From assembly GCA_945865405.1 (NCBI GenBank), contig CAMBDS010000013.1, positions 1-64,000 of the forward strand: a DNA stretch of 64,000 bases. Reading direction: 5' to 3'. Numbering within the stretch: position 1 is the stretch's first letter; every line of letters begins with the position of its first letter. The position numbers and the translations under genes are program-made. This DNA comes from Caldithrix abyssi DSM 13497 (GTDB lineage Bacteria > Electryoneota > AABM5-125-24 > Hatepunaeales > Hatepunaeaceae). Of this stretch, positions 1 through 8,532 are shown in pieces. The notes below the pieces were generated by a model. The model had not been told where the DNA came from, ran no database searches, and saw only the letters and a list, made by a program, of their open reading frames with translations.

Positions 1-1838
1 TGGTAAGGCGGACAGCTGTCCGCCTCACCGCCCGCAATACCAAACGCCCACTCCAGCGCAACGGTGTCCTCCGCCGCAACCTCCCCATCGACAAGCCATT
101 GGATGCTTAAGCTTTCATTCTCAGGCTCGCTCGGCACAATCTCGAAGTGGACGACGCTGTCGGGTTCAACGTCTAAGGTCAAAGCCTCCGGCACGTAAGC
201 CCAAATCGCACCTCGCACGGCGACGTTCCAAGTCACCTGATCCGACGACTGCCCGCGATAAGCCTTCCCTTCTACTGTGTAATCTCCCGACCAAGGAAAA
301 TCAATGGTAGCACCGGTCTCTGTGCCGGATTCCGCCTGTTGCCCGTTACTTAGATTCGTCTTAGTCCAGAGGTACTCCGGTTCCTCCTCACCAATGTAGC
401 GGATTGTATCTATCGAGAAATCAACTGAAGTGCATCGGCGAAGAGTGAGGTTTAACGTGTCAGGTGTGAAGGCAGAGATATAGAGGTCTGTGACGGTGAC
501 CTGCCAAGTAGCGGTATCAGCTCCATCGTCGGCGCTGACAATGCATCTGACGGTATCCAAACCTATTTCGGGGAATGAGATGGATGCGATGGTATCGACC
601 AGATCAGGGTCGTACTCCTGACCGTTAACAGTCCAAAGATAGCTTAGGTCATCGTGTTGTGCATCGATGGCACGAACCGTAAACAAGATAGTATCGTTCT
701 GAAGAGTCGTTAGAGTTTCGAAATCAGGGATCTTTTCGACAATAGTCGGCGCTAATCGTTCCGGCGTGAATTTCACTAATGCGCCACCATTAACGCCATC
801 GCGAGAAACATCACCTGCCAGATAGATGGAGCCATTTTGATCGGAAATGACTGAAAAAAAACTATATGCAATTTGTTCCCGTACCGCAAATCTTCTGGAC
901 CATAGCGAGTCACCATCTTGATCTGTCCTTGTCAATTCGGTTCTTGCATAAGTCCCCGCTATAACAAATCCATCGGGCAACTCAGTCAAAGCCATAGCGT
1001 ACCGATAAGCCCCATACCCACGACACCAAATCTGGTTTCCGTCATTATCCACCCGAAGCAGTCTGGCGACCCCACCCCACTCGCCTTGTTCCGTGAACCC
1101 CCCCGTAGCGGCAAAGCCACCGCCTCGACAGGATATAAGTCCGTAAATATTGGGGAAGGGATAGCGATTATACCACACGACCTCGCCATTTTCATCAGTT
1201 TTGACAAGTCGTGCCGTCAACGTACTATCATAGCCAGAGCCGCCAAACACAAAACCTCCTTCTACCTCGCGAACAGCATTGAACCAATATCCTATGTGTC
1301 TCGCGAACGAACGCTGCCAAATGATGTTCGCGTCGTCGTCAAACCGCATCGCAAAACCCGCTCCGAAAGCTCTTCCGCAGGCAAGATACCCGCCAGCTTT
1401 CACCTCAATCACTGCATAACACTCGCCATTTCGCGGACCGGGCATGTACCAAATCGGTTCGCCCTCAGGGTCAGTGCGAAGTATAGTGATTTCGCGAGAG
1501 GCTGTTGAGTCCGTCACATGACCACCTAAAACATACCCCCCATCATCGCATTGAATTACACTCCACCCATACGCTGAATTCCAGTAACCGGACCGATAAA
1601 GTCGATCAAAGTCAACTTCGCCTTCACTGTCTGTTTTCACCAGACGATAACCGGCTCTTAGTGCTACTCCGATGGTATCAACCCAACCGCAAAGTACAAA
1701 CCCATCATCATCGGTTCGATAGACATCATAAAACCCTCCTCCAGAATTGCGCGGTCCTGGGTAAAAGCGCGCCCAGTCAGGATTTTGAGCGAAGGATTGG
1801 CTGGCGATGAGCAGAAACGCAATGGCAATTGATTTCAT
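1..1838 (-). CDS. Secreted protein, partial (runs off the window start); signal peptide, repeated 'D.DG..LCG' beta-propeller-like segments, then Ig/PKD-like domains
   Basis: Own translation of the minus strand from ATG at 1838: MKSIAIAFLLIASQSFAQNPDWARFYPGPRNSGGGFYDVYRTDDDGFVLCGWVDT..., open to the window edge. Not in the ORF track because it is edge-truncated. Confidence 0.8.
   Translation of the reverse strand, partial: MKSIAIAFLLIASQSFAQNPDWARFYPGPRNSGGGFYDVYRTDDDGFVLCGWVDTIGVALRAGYRLVKTDSEGEVDFDRLYRSGYWNSAYGWSVIQCDDGGYVLGGHVTDSTASREITILRTDPEGEPIWYMPGPRNGECYAVIEVKAGGYLACGRAFGAGFAMRFDDDANIIWQRSFARHIGYWFNAVREVEGGFVFGGSGYDSTLTARLVKTDENGEVVWYNRYPFPNIYGLISCRGGGFAATGGFTEQGEWGGVARLLRVDNDGNQIWCRGYGAYRYAMALTELPDGFVIAGTYARTELTRTDQDGDSLWSRRFAVREQIAYSFFSVISDQNGSIYLAGDVSRDGVNGGALVKFTPERLAPTIVEKIPDFETLTTLQNDTILFTVRAIDAQHDDLSYLWTVNGQEYDPDLVDTIASISFPEIGLDTVRCIVSADDGADTATWQVTVTDLYISAFTPDTLNLTLRRCTSVDFSIDTIRYIGEEEPEYLWTKTNLSNGQQAESGTETGATIDFPWSGDYTVEGKAYRGQSSDQVTWNVAVRGAIWAYVPEALTLDVEPDSVVHFEIVPSEPENESLSIQWLVDGEVAAEDTVALEWAFGIAGGEADSCPPY
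6..25. repeat. Perfect 20-bp palindrome AGGCGGACAGCTGTCCGCCT (REP-like) inside the edge CDS
   Basis: AGGCGGACAG / CTGTCCGCCT is self-complementary; same family as 11661-11681 and 56598-56623. Confidence 0.75.
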
Positions 1839-2076
1839 GAATGCACCATGGAAGTTACTTCGGTTATGAATTTTACGCTTGAGATTGAAAATTGGTGATG
1901 CGATACCTCGAAGAGTAACTAAAGCCTACGCGTGATTTTAGTAAAGCTGTAAGGGTTGATATTGTAACTCAAATCGATGTGTCTGTTGAAAATTGACATG
2001 GAACAATATAGCGAATCTATTGGTTATAAGTCAAGTTACGATTTCTCGACAGACACAAAGATTTTGCACTTAGTTT

Positions 2077-2490
2077 CTACTTGAATACATTGGGCGAGAC
2101 TTCCCATTCTAAGTGATCGGTTGCAAGCGGGAGATAAGGCGAGGGATTGGTGTCAGGATCGACCAAAGTATTACTCTCAAGATCTTCTCCAGAAAGTTGG
2201 ACTTGCCACTGAGTCCACTCTGGATCGAGGATGTCAACGGTATATTCGTACCAGCCACCGCCAATGTCTTCCATCCAAGGGCCAGCCAAATGCTCTTCGA
2301 ATTCATTTGCAAACCAAATTCTTGGTTCACATCCACCAAGACCAACTGGTGGACTGTCAAAGAAAATATGGACAGTATACTGCAAATCCGCTCTTGCTAT
2401 TTTCGGCGGCGGATAGACCAAGACTCCAATCACAACCGCAATCATTGTAACCAGCCCGATCAGGACTCTGAAACGTAATTTGCGTGACAT
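2077..2490 (-). CDS. Hypothetical protein with N-terminal membrane/signal segment
   Basis: 137-aa ORF, hydrophobic N-terminus (VLIGLVTMIAVVIGVLVY). Confidence 0.6.
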   Translation of the reverse strand: MSRKLRFRVLIGLVTMIAVVIGVLVYPPPKIARADLQYTVHIFFDSPPVGLGGCEPRIWFANEFEEHLAGPWMEDIGGGWYEYTVDILDPEWTQWQVQLSGEDLESNTLVDPDTNPSPYLPLATDHLEWEVSPNVFK

Positions 2491-2639
2491 TTATACCTCC
2501 CATATGGTTAGACAGCCATGAAAAATTGCCGATCTACTCCCTTCGGAGGTCGTCGGCTAAAACGAGCCGACAATAATATGTGCAAAAAAAAAAGGGTCTT
2601 AACAAATGCAATTGAATAATATTTGGAACGATTGAGGAA

Positions 2640-2806
2640 AATTGAGGCGAGGGCGGACTGAAGTCCCCCCTCCAAGGGAAAGTAGGAGGGCGAAGGCAAG
2701 CTTCGCCCGTACGAAGACCCGCCCAGCAAGCTGGACGGGCTACACGCGAATTGTCAGGTTGAGACAACCTGACCTACAAAGAAGGCGGACAGACTTTCCG
2801 CCCCAC
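2640..2806. repeat. Array of about five different REP-like palindromes
   Basis: GGGCGAAGGCAAGCTTCGCCCGTAC (2688-2712), CCGCCCAGCAAGCTGGACGGGCTAC (2719-2743), GTCAGGTTGAGACAACCTGACCTAC (2753-2777), GGCGGACAGACTTTCCGCCCCAC (2784-2806), and a weaker GGCGGACTGAAGTCCCCC near 2651. Confidence 0.75.
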
Positions 2807-2823
2807 TGCTTTTGGGCTTTTGA

Positions 2824-3077
2824 GTGTCTCCCCCAAACCCGTTTAATTCAACTCTAACGATTCGCTATTCCGTAGGGGCGCAAGGCCTTGCGCCCCTACG
2901 CCTCGCCATCTACGACCTTTCGGGCAGACTTGTCACCAATCTGCTTGATCGTCCGTATTCCAAACTCCAAATTCCAAACTTATCTGGAACGCCTCTTCCA
3001 TACCCGCCGGAGTCTTTCTCGTCGGCTACCAAACAGACTCCGACGATTCCACTAAAAAAGTCGTTCTGAGGAGGTAA
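2824..3077 (+). pseudogene. Orphan, frameshifted T9SS-type C-terminal sorting domain
   Basis: SPPNPFNSTLTIRYSVGAQGLAPLRLAIYDLSGRLVTNLLD in one frame; IWNASSIPAGVFLVGYQTDSDDSTKKVVLRR* in another (from 2982); no upstream body of the protein. Confidence 0.75.
2871..2900. repeat. Perfect 30-bp palindrome CGTAGGGGCGCAAGGCCTTGCGCCCCTACG inside the sorting-domain remnant
   Basis: Direct reading; the two 15-nt halves are exact reverse complements. Confidence 0.95.
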
Positions 3078-3083
3078 AATGAA

Positions 3084-3117
3084 GTAGGGATGTCCGTTAG
3101 CTAACGGACTCCCCTAC
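3084..3117. repeat. Palindrome GTAGGG-a-tGTCCGTTAGCTAACGGACtc-CCCTAC
   Basis: 18-bp perfect core GTCCGTTAGCTAACGGAC also occurs in 34828-34855. Confidence 0.85.
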
Positions 3118-3145
3118 CTTAAACCTTCAACATTGAACCTTCAAC

Positions 3146-5257
3146 CTACTTCTGCTTCTGTTCTGCCTTCGGCACAAACCACTCGTCCAATTGATAGCCG
3201 GGGCGAAACGGATACCACTTAACACCTTTGTACCGCCGGTCATACGCTGGCTTGAACTTGGTGCTAAACATGAAAGTATAAGGTTGTTCGTCGTTGACGA
3301 TCTTCTGGAATTGTTGGTAATAATCGCGACGCTTGTCACGGTCAAACTCCGTCCGAGCCAAGTCGATCAGCGAATCACAAACAGCGTTCTTGAACTCCAC
3401 GGCGTTCGACCCGCGACCTTTTGCCGCATCGGAGTGCCAGATCTGCTTCGGATCTTGTTTCAAACCCATCACCCACGACAGGAAACAGGCATCGAACTTA
3501 TGGTTGCGTATGTAGTTATTAATAAATACCGACCATTCCAACCGCCTGATCGTCATGTCGATCCCAACCATCGCCAGATCTTCCCGCAATACTGAAGCCA
3601 CCTGATCGCCAAGCGGACTGCCGGAAGGGAGTATCAATTCAAAACGAAACTCCAGCGTATCCCTCTCCAATACCCCATCATCATCCACATCTTTCCACCC
3701 CGCCTCTGCGAGTAGCCGTTGCGCTTCAAGAACGTCGAACTTGAACGATTTCAGCGTCGTATCGAAGTCATAGCCGTACTTATAGAAAGGACTTTCAACA
3801 ACTTCTGAAAAACCGAACTGGATTTTTTCAGCGATCTCGTGTTTGCGAACGAGGTGGCTCATTGCCTGTCGTGTCGTCTTATCTTTGAAGATAGGGTTGC
3901 TATTTTGCCAGCCGATGTAGGAGTATGTTGGGATTAAGAATGTAGCTTTGATGTAATTATTGAGAAATTTCTCGCGATTTGTCATAGTTAAAAACTGTAT
4001 GGTTTGCAAATTCTCCATAAAGTCAATTTCCCCATTCTTAAGAGCCACCAGCGACGCCGTATAGTCGGTCAGCACCCGAAAGACAATCTTGTCAAGCCAC
4101 GCATGCCCCGGACCTTGCCAATAGTCCTCATTGCGGGCAAGCACGATCTCCTGCCCGGTCGTCCAGTGGTCAAACTTGTAGGCACCCGATCCGACCATAG
4201 GCAAACGGTTGGCCGGGTGGGCGTTGAATTGCTCGCCGTACTTCTGGATGCGGGTCGCATAGTCACGGAAAAGTTTGGGATTTGGAGTTGGGAGTTGGGA
4301 GTTGGGAACGGTGTTCAGCATACGTTCTGCGGAATTGTAAGCGTCATTTAGAAGGCGCAAGGCGGGGGCTGCTTCGGGACGGGACTGAAGGTATTCTTTG
4401 GCTTTATCGAAGATTTTAGAGGCAGATGCTTTTTCGATCTCGTCCCACTTCACCTTCCCTTCTGTCGAAGACTCTATTCCCTTTTCTAAAGCCAGTAATG
4501 CCGCTCCTGAAGCAATATCAATAAGTTTCGCGCTCGGATTGGCTTCCAGATAATCGGCAATCCGCCCGAACCCTGACCCATACCTTACCTGATAATAGGT
4601 CAGCCCGTCCAGCAACCCCTCCGGGTCGAAGACGTGCTTCGGCATGATGTAGTTGCCGCCGAGGAACTCAAGGTGCATGAAGTACGGCTTTGAGCAGTAC
4701 ATCGTAACGGTGTGGGCATCCTCGACGATCACGCTGTCGAGTTCCGAGTAGTAGGGTTTGGAAGGGAGGTTATCGACGAACGGGTTCATCATCGACTTCA
4801 TGGTGAATTCGACATCATAGGCGGTCAACGGCTTGCCATCATGCCAGCGAGCTTCTTTCCTGATCTTCCAGCGATAGACGAGGTGGTCGTCCGACACATC
4901 AGGCAAACCGTCGGCGAGAAGTGGTTCTTCGTCGTAGGGTGGTTCGCGTCGGGTCGTTATAAGTGCGTCGTAGATGTAGTTTTTGATATACGTCGCGCTT
5001 GCTGATGACGATGTCTGCGGGTTGAGTTGTTCCGGCTCGTCGAGCATGTTCATGATGACCCAATCACCGGTGACAGGTTCGCCGGTGTAGAGGGCGTTGT
5101 TTTCGGCGGGCGAGTCTCCTGGCACGAACGCGCCAGCCCCGCCGACATTGCAGCCAGTGAAGAGTGAGTTGAGTATGAAGAGTAGGAAGAGTAGGAAGAG
5201 TAGGAAGAGTAGGAAAAGATTATTTGGTGCGGCGATAACGATTTTATTTAGATTCAT
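3146..5257 (-). CDS. Oligopeptide/peptide ABC transporter substrate-binding lipoprotein (SBP_bac_5-like)
   Basis: 703 aa; 'DDHLVYRWKIRKEARWHDGKPLTAYDVEFTMKSMMNP' is typical of the family; N-terminal lipobox-like LFTGC. Confidence 0.88.
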   Translation of the reverse strand: MNLNKIVIAAPNNLFLLFLLFLLFLLFILNSLFTGCNVGGAGAFVPGDSPAENNALYTGEPVTGDWVIMNMLDEPEQLNPQTSSSASATYIKNYIYDALITTRREPPYDEEPLLADGLPDVSDDHLVYRWKIRKEARWHDGKPLTAYDVEFTMKSMMNPFVDNLPSKPYYSELDSVIVEDAHTVTMYCSKPYFMHLEFLGGNYIMPKHVFDPEGLLDGLTYYQVRYGSGFGRIADYLEANPSAKLIDIASGAALLALEKGIESSTEGKVKWDEIEKASASKIFDKAKEYLQSRPEAAPALRLLNDAYNSAERMLNTVPNSQLPTPNPKLFRDYATRIQKYGEQFNAHPANRLPMVGSGAYKFDHWTTGQEIVLARNEDYWQGPGHAWLDKIVFRVLTDYTASLVALKNGEIDFMENLQTIQFLTMTNREKFLNNYIKATFLIPTYSYIGWQNSNPIFKDKTTRQAMSHLVRKHEIAEKIQFGFSEVVESPFYKYGYDFDTTLKSFKFDVLEAQRLLAEAGWKDVDDDGVLERDTLEFRFELILPSGSPLGDQVASVLREDLAMVGIDMTIRRLEWSVFINNYIRNHKFDACFLSWVMGLKQDPKQIWHSDAAKGRGSNAVEFKNAVCDSLIDLARTEFDRDKRRDYYQQFQKIVNDEQPYTFMFSTKFKPAYDRRYKGVKWYPFRPGYQLDEWFVPKAEQKQK
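5176..5216. repeat. 9-nt tandem repeat (agtaggaag)n, about 4 units, coding (LFL)n in the signal peptide of the SBP gene
   Basis: gaagagtaggaagagtaggaagagtaggaagagtagg; protein NNLFLLFLLFLLFLLFILNSLFTGC. Confidence 0.93.
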
Positions 5258-5652
5258 TAGGATTGATTTGTCTTTGGGTTTGGTATTTTAGGATGCCGCA
5301 AATTGAAACTGAACGACTGAAGCATTGCGTCCAATTCCGAAATCTGGCGCACGATTTCCTGAAAAATATTAATGGGCATGTAGTTTAAGTTACTGGCAAG
5401 TATCAACTGCGTCTCCAATTCGTAGAGTGACCCAAGAGCAATTTGAATATATCGTCCCATTTCAGCCTTTGACCTCCGTCCAAAACCTTCGGCGATATTG
5501 CTCGGAATAGAAACGGAAGCTCTTCTAATTTGATCTGTAAGTCCGTAGGTTTCCCGGCGAGGAAAATCCTCAGTGACTTTATATATCTTAGAAACCAATG
5601 ATATTCCTTTTTGCCAAACCAGTAGCTCCTTATAGGTCTTGACTATTGCCAT
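5257..5652 (-). CDS. Four-helix bundle protein (S23 / 23S rRNA intervening-sequence protein family)
   Basis: TYKELLVWQKGISLVSKIYKVTEDFPRRETYGLTDQIRRASVSIPSNIAEGFGRRSKAEMGRYIQIALGSLYELETQL is a characteristic signature. Confidence 0.9.
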   Translation of the reverse strand: MAIVKTYKELLVWQKGISLVSKIYKVTEDFPRRETYGLTDQIRRASVSIPSNIAEGFGRRSKAEMGRYIQIALGSLYELETQLILASNLNYMPINIFQEIVRQISELDAMLQSFSFNLRHPKIPNPKTNQS

Positions 5653-5705
5653 AGTTATTCATCCTACTTTTCTTACTCTTCCAACTCAACTTACTTTTCC
5701 GTACT

Positions 5706-6281
5706 CTACTTGGCTGCATTCTTGCCTTTATTAAACGCAGAAAGATTAGCCTCTTCAGTCCCCTTCGGAACGCGCTTGCGGATAACGGACTCCCAAATAT
5801 CGTCGGAGATTGGTAGCTCGCCCGAAATTGCGCCAAGTAATACGGTGTTGACGAGCTTCGGGTTGCCTGCCTCGTTGGCGAGAGCAAGCGCATCGACGGG
5901 CACGACGCGCTTGACGTGCTTGCGAGCATCGCCGACCGGATCTTCGGGGTAGCTGAATTCCTTGGTGAAGGCTATCGGCGGGACGATCTGCTGGGTGTTC
6001 ATGGCGAGCATCCCGTTGGCTGAGACCTGTCCGCACCAACGGAGTCCTTCGGCGGCTTCGAACGCCAGCACGACGTTGGCAGACCCGTTCGGAATCAGAG
6101 GCGAATAGACTTTTTCGCCGAACCTGATGTGCGACGAGACGACACCGCCGCGCTGGGACATGCCGTGAACTTCCGATTTTTTAACGTCGTAGCCAGCTTG
6201 CGTGGCGGCCTCTGAGAGCAATTCCGACGCGAGGATGACGCCTTGTCCCCCGACGCCGACGATTAAGATGTTTGTTGTCAT
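5706..6281 (-). CDS. iorB: Indolepyruvate:ferredoxin oxidoreductase beta subunit-like protein
   Basis: MTTNILIVGVGGQGVILASELLSEAATQAGYDVKKSEVHGMSQRGGVVSSHIRFG. Track start is 6350; ATG at 6281 fits the family N-terminus better. Confidence 0.85.
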   Translation of the reverse strand: MTTNILIVGVGGQGVILASELLSEAATQAGYDVKKSEVHGMSQRGGVVSSHIRFGEKVYSPLIPNGSANVVLAFEAAEGLRWCGQVSANGMLAMNTQQIVPPIAFTKEFSYPEDPVGDARKHVKRVVPVDALALANEAGNPKLVNTVLLGAISGELPISDDIWESVIRKRVPKGTEEANLSAFNKGKNAAK

Positions 6282-6355
6282 TTGTGATTGATTTCCCGCA
6301 GTGGCGGGATTCCAGTTTGATTGTTGATGTGTAATTTTAGTTAAATTCAAATGAG

Positions 6356-6715
6356 TTATCTGAGTTCCAATAGGTTAATAAGCTTCATTGCTATAATACT
6401 CCTCATTACATCAGGAATCATGCCTAACTCTTGGGTGATAAAATGCATACCAATGTTCGCTATGCGATGAAGTCGCAAGACCGATGAAACCTTTAACCCA
6501 AGAGTTGCAAAATCATCTGCATCCGATTCGAGGAGTATATCAGATGGCAATAACTCTTGTGGGATTTTGCTACTGATGAAGGCAATCAAAATATGGTTGT
6601 GAGCGCCAATTGGTTCGGTCAGACAAAGAGCTGGTCTTGCCTTTGCGCTGGAGAAATCATCGAATGGATAGGGAACGAGGATGATTTTATCTTTCCACAT
6701 CGATTGGCTTTCCAT
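6356..6715 (-). CDS. PemK/MazF-family toxin-like protein
   Basis: KDKIILVPYPFDDFSSAKARPALCLTEP...HILIAFISSKIP; overlaps the upstream small ORF. Confidence 0.8.
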   Translation of the reverse strand: MESQSMWKDKIILVPYPFDDFSSAKARPALCLTEPIGAHNHILIAFISSKIPQELLPSDILLESDADDFATLGLKVSSVLRLHRIANIGMHFITQELGMIPDVMRSIIAMKLINLLELR

Positions 6716-6938
6716 CGGTAAGGGTGTAAATATCTTCTTCCTCGTCCTTTAGGAAGTCGTATGCCGGGTTTGCCGCGAGCCACCGCATCCATTCGATTTC
6801 GGAGACGTCATCGTCTTCCGGGACGATATAGATGCTAACGCGCGTATTTGACTTAAGCGCAATCGGGTCGTCGAGAAGTAACCGGTTCGATTCCTCAATA
6901 ACGCCTGATACTATGATCGGACTTGTCGAAATTTTCAT
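6687..6938 (-). CDS. Putative antitoxin of the PemK/MazF-like pair
   Basis: 83-aa acidic protein directly upstream of and overlapping the toxin gene. Confidence 0.65.
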   Translation of the reverse strand: MKISTSPIIVSGVIEESNRLLLDDPIALKSNTRVSIYIVPEDDDVSEIEWMRWLAANPAYDFLKDEEEDIYTLTDGKPIDVER

Positions 6939-7067
6939 TTCTCTTCCTTGAGGTAAGGGTTATGTTCGTAAGTCGTAAAGTTTAGGTATGACTGACCTTC
7001 ATCTGTTACTTTATACGGGAGATTGCAATATTTTGCCAATCTACATCGGGCGAATTGAGATTTCTGT

Positions 7068-7754
7068 TTATGCGGTCGAGTCACCAGATGTCACGAATAC
7101 ACGGCAGTCGCCATAATGATTGGCGATGCTGGTAAAGGTTCGAATTGCGCGACCTCCGAAGTCAGTTGTGGCTGTATCTGAATCGAGAGTACCCATCGAA
7201 TCAAGACGGACACGAAAAAGGAGCAATCTTCCATACATCGCTTCACCACTTTGATTTAACAACCTCGCCGTTACGGTGGTTTGACGTGTTTCATCAGGAG
7301 GCACGTTCAGCACTGCATCGGTAGTTTGAATCGACAACATGGGAACTTCGGAAGGCAATTCAATTCTTATGGTAAGAAGAGCAGACACGTCGCCGCAGGT
7401 AGCTTTGATTATTACATCACCCGATTGTTCGATAGTGACTTTGTAGTTGACATACACCTGCCCCATTTCATTAGTCACAGTGTCGAATGTCGCAGTATCA
7501 AGCGTTCCCTTCCAGGGGAGTGGGTCTTGAATTGTGAAATGGATCGGTTGTCCAGCGATTCCTACAGCATTCCCGTCGCGAACAGTTACGGTGATTTGCG
7601 CTTGACGTATTTCGCCATTGAAGCCACGAATCAGCGCATGAGTCGACCTTAGTTCAATCCTGGCAACTTGCGGTTGCGTGGGTGCCTTGGTGACATCTTT
7701 CGAACAGCCAATTGTGGTGGCAAGTATAACGAGTACAGTAATTAACGATTTCAT
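7068..7754 (-). CDS. Ig-like (invasin/Big-type) domain lipoprotein
   Basis: MKSLITVLVILATTIGCSKD lipoprotein signal; repeated 'V.VRDGNAVGIAGQPIHFTI...VTNEMGQVYVNYKVT' pattern. Confidence 0.7.
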   Translation of the reverse strand: MKSLITVLVILATTIGCSKDVTKAPTQPQVARIELRSTHALIRGFNGEIRQAQITVTVRDGNAVGIAGQPIHFTIQDPLPWKGTLDTATFDTVTNEMGQVYVNYKVTIEQSGDVIIKATCGDVSALLTIRIELPSEVPMLSIQTTDAVLNVPPDETRQTTVTARLLNQSGEAMYGRLLLFRVRLDSMGTLDSDTATTDFGGRAIRTFTSIANHYGDCRVFVTSGDSTA

Positions 7755-7782
7755 CTAAACTCTCCTATTCATGTATAATTGT

Positions 7783-7900
7783 GACAGACTAAAGTCTGTC
7801 GTACTGGAGTCGGAATCGGAGATCCGACCCCTGCTTACGCAGGGGCAGGCTCTACGAGAGTCAACCGGGGCTCGATAAATCGGCCCCTACGCGGCAGGTG
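7783..7900. repeat. REP-like palindromes downstream of hicA
   Basis: GACAGACTAAAGTCTGTCGTAC (7783-7804), GTCGGAATCGGAGATCCGAC, GGGGCTCGATAAATCGGCCCCTAC. Confidence 0.75.
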
Positions 7901-7911
7901 GAAAAACTGCC

Positions 7912-8118
7912 CTATCTCAGGTCATTTTCCGTAATTCCTGCATCCCGCATAAGCTTGTGCAACAAGCCCACCTTCAGTGCCTTCTTTCCATGGAACGGGA
8001 TCGAAGGCTTTGCTCGTTCACCTGGTTTTCCGTAGATGTGGTGGCTGCCGTTAATCCTTAAGAGATACCACCCCTTGCGTTCTATGGCTTTGGCGAGCTG
8101 TTCACCAGTCACTTCCAT
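7912..8118 (-). CDS. hicA: HicA-type toxin
   Basis: MEVTGEQLAKAIERKGWYLLRINGSHHIYGKPGERAKPSIPFHGKKALKVGLLHKLMRDAGI; overlaps the hicB stop. Confidence 0.92.
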   Translation of the reverse strand: MEVTGEQLAKAIERKGWYLLRINGSHHIYGKPGERAKPSIPFHGKKALKVGLLHKLMRDAGITENDLR

Positions 8119-8321
8119 CAGAACGCCATTTCCATAACCTGGTCTGTTGCGGTAAGTTCGATTGTTTTCTCATCGACATCGAGCCACCCCGCCACTGCTT
8201 CATGCACGTTTGCAATGAGTTCATCGATAGTTTCACCTTGCGTCGCGCAACCGGGAAGAGCGGGAACTTCACCCCAATAGCCGCCTTCCTCTGCAACATG
8301 AATCACAACTTTAAGCGTCAT
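8118..8321 (-). CDS. hicB: HicB-type antitoxin
   Basis: VVIHVAEEGGYWGEVPALPGCATQGETIDELIANVHEAVAGWLD. Confidence 0.92.
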   Translation of the reverse strand: MTLKVVIHVAEEGGYWGEVPALPGCATQGETIDELIANVHEAVAGWLDVDEKTIELTATDQVMEMAF

Positions 8322-8345
8322 GGTATTTTCTCTTTTTGTAATTGT

Positions 8346-8480
8346 GACAGACTGAAATCTGTCGTACTTGTCGGGCTGTAAGCCCGACCTACGTGAGTCA
8401 AGCGGGGCTCGATAATTCGGCCCCTACGCAGCGGACAGGATGTCTGCCCCACTGTGCTGTGCTGGCAGGTCGGGACGCCC
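8346..8480. repeat. REP-like palindrome array upstream of hicB
   Basis: GACAGACTGAAATCTGTCGTAC (8346-8367), GTCGGGCTGTAAGCCCGACCTAC (8370-8392), GGGGCTCGATAATTCGGCCCCTAC (8404-8427), GCGGACAGGATGTCTGCCCCAC (8431-8452). Confidence 0.8.
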
Positions 8481-8532
8481 TGCCCCACTGACAAGTTGAA
8501 AACCCCGTATCGAGTACGGGGCAGGCTCTGTC

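Noticed and set aside
918-1810. Plus-strand ORFs of 196 and 101 aa
   Set aside because: Antisense to the edge-truncated secreted protein on the minus strand.
5257-5652. S23/four-helix protein as rRNA intervening sequence or diversity-generating retroelement accessory protein
   Set aside because: No 23S rRNA, reverse transcriptase or template/variable repeat pair seen nearby.
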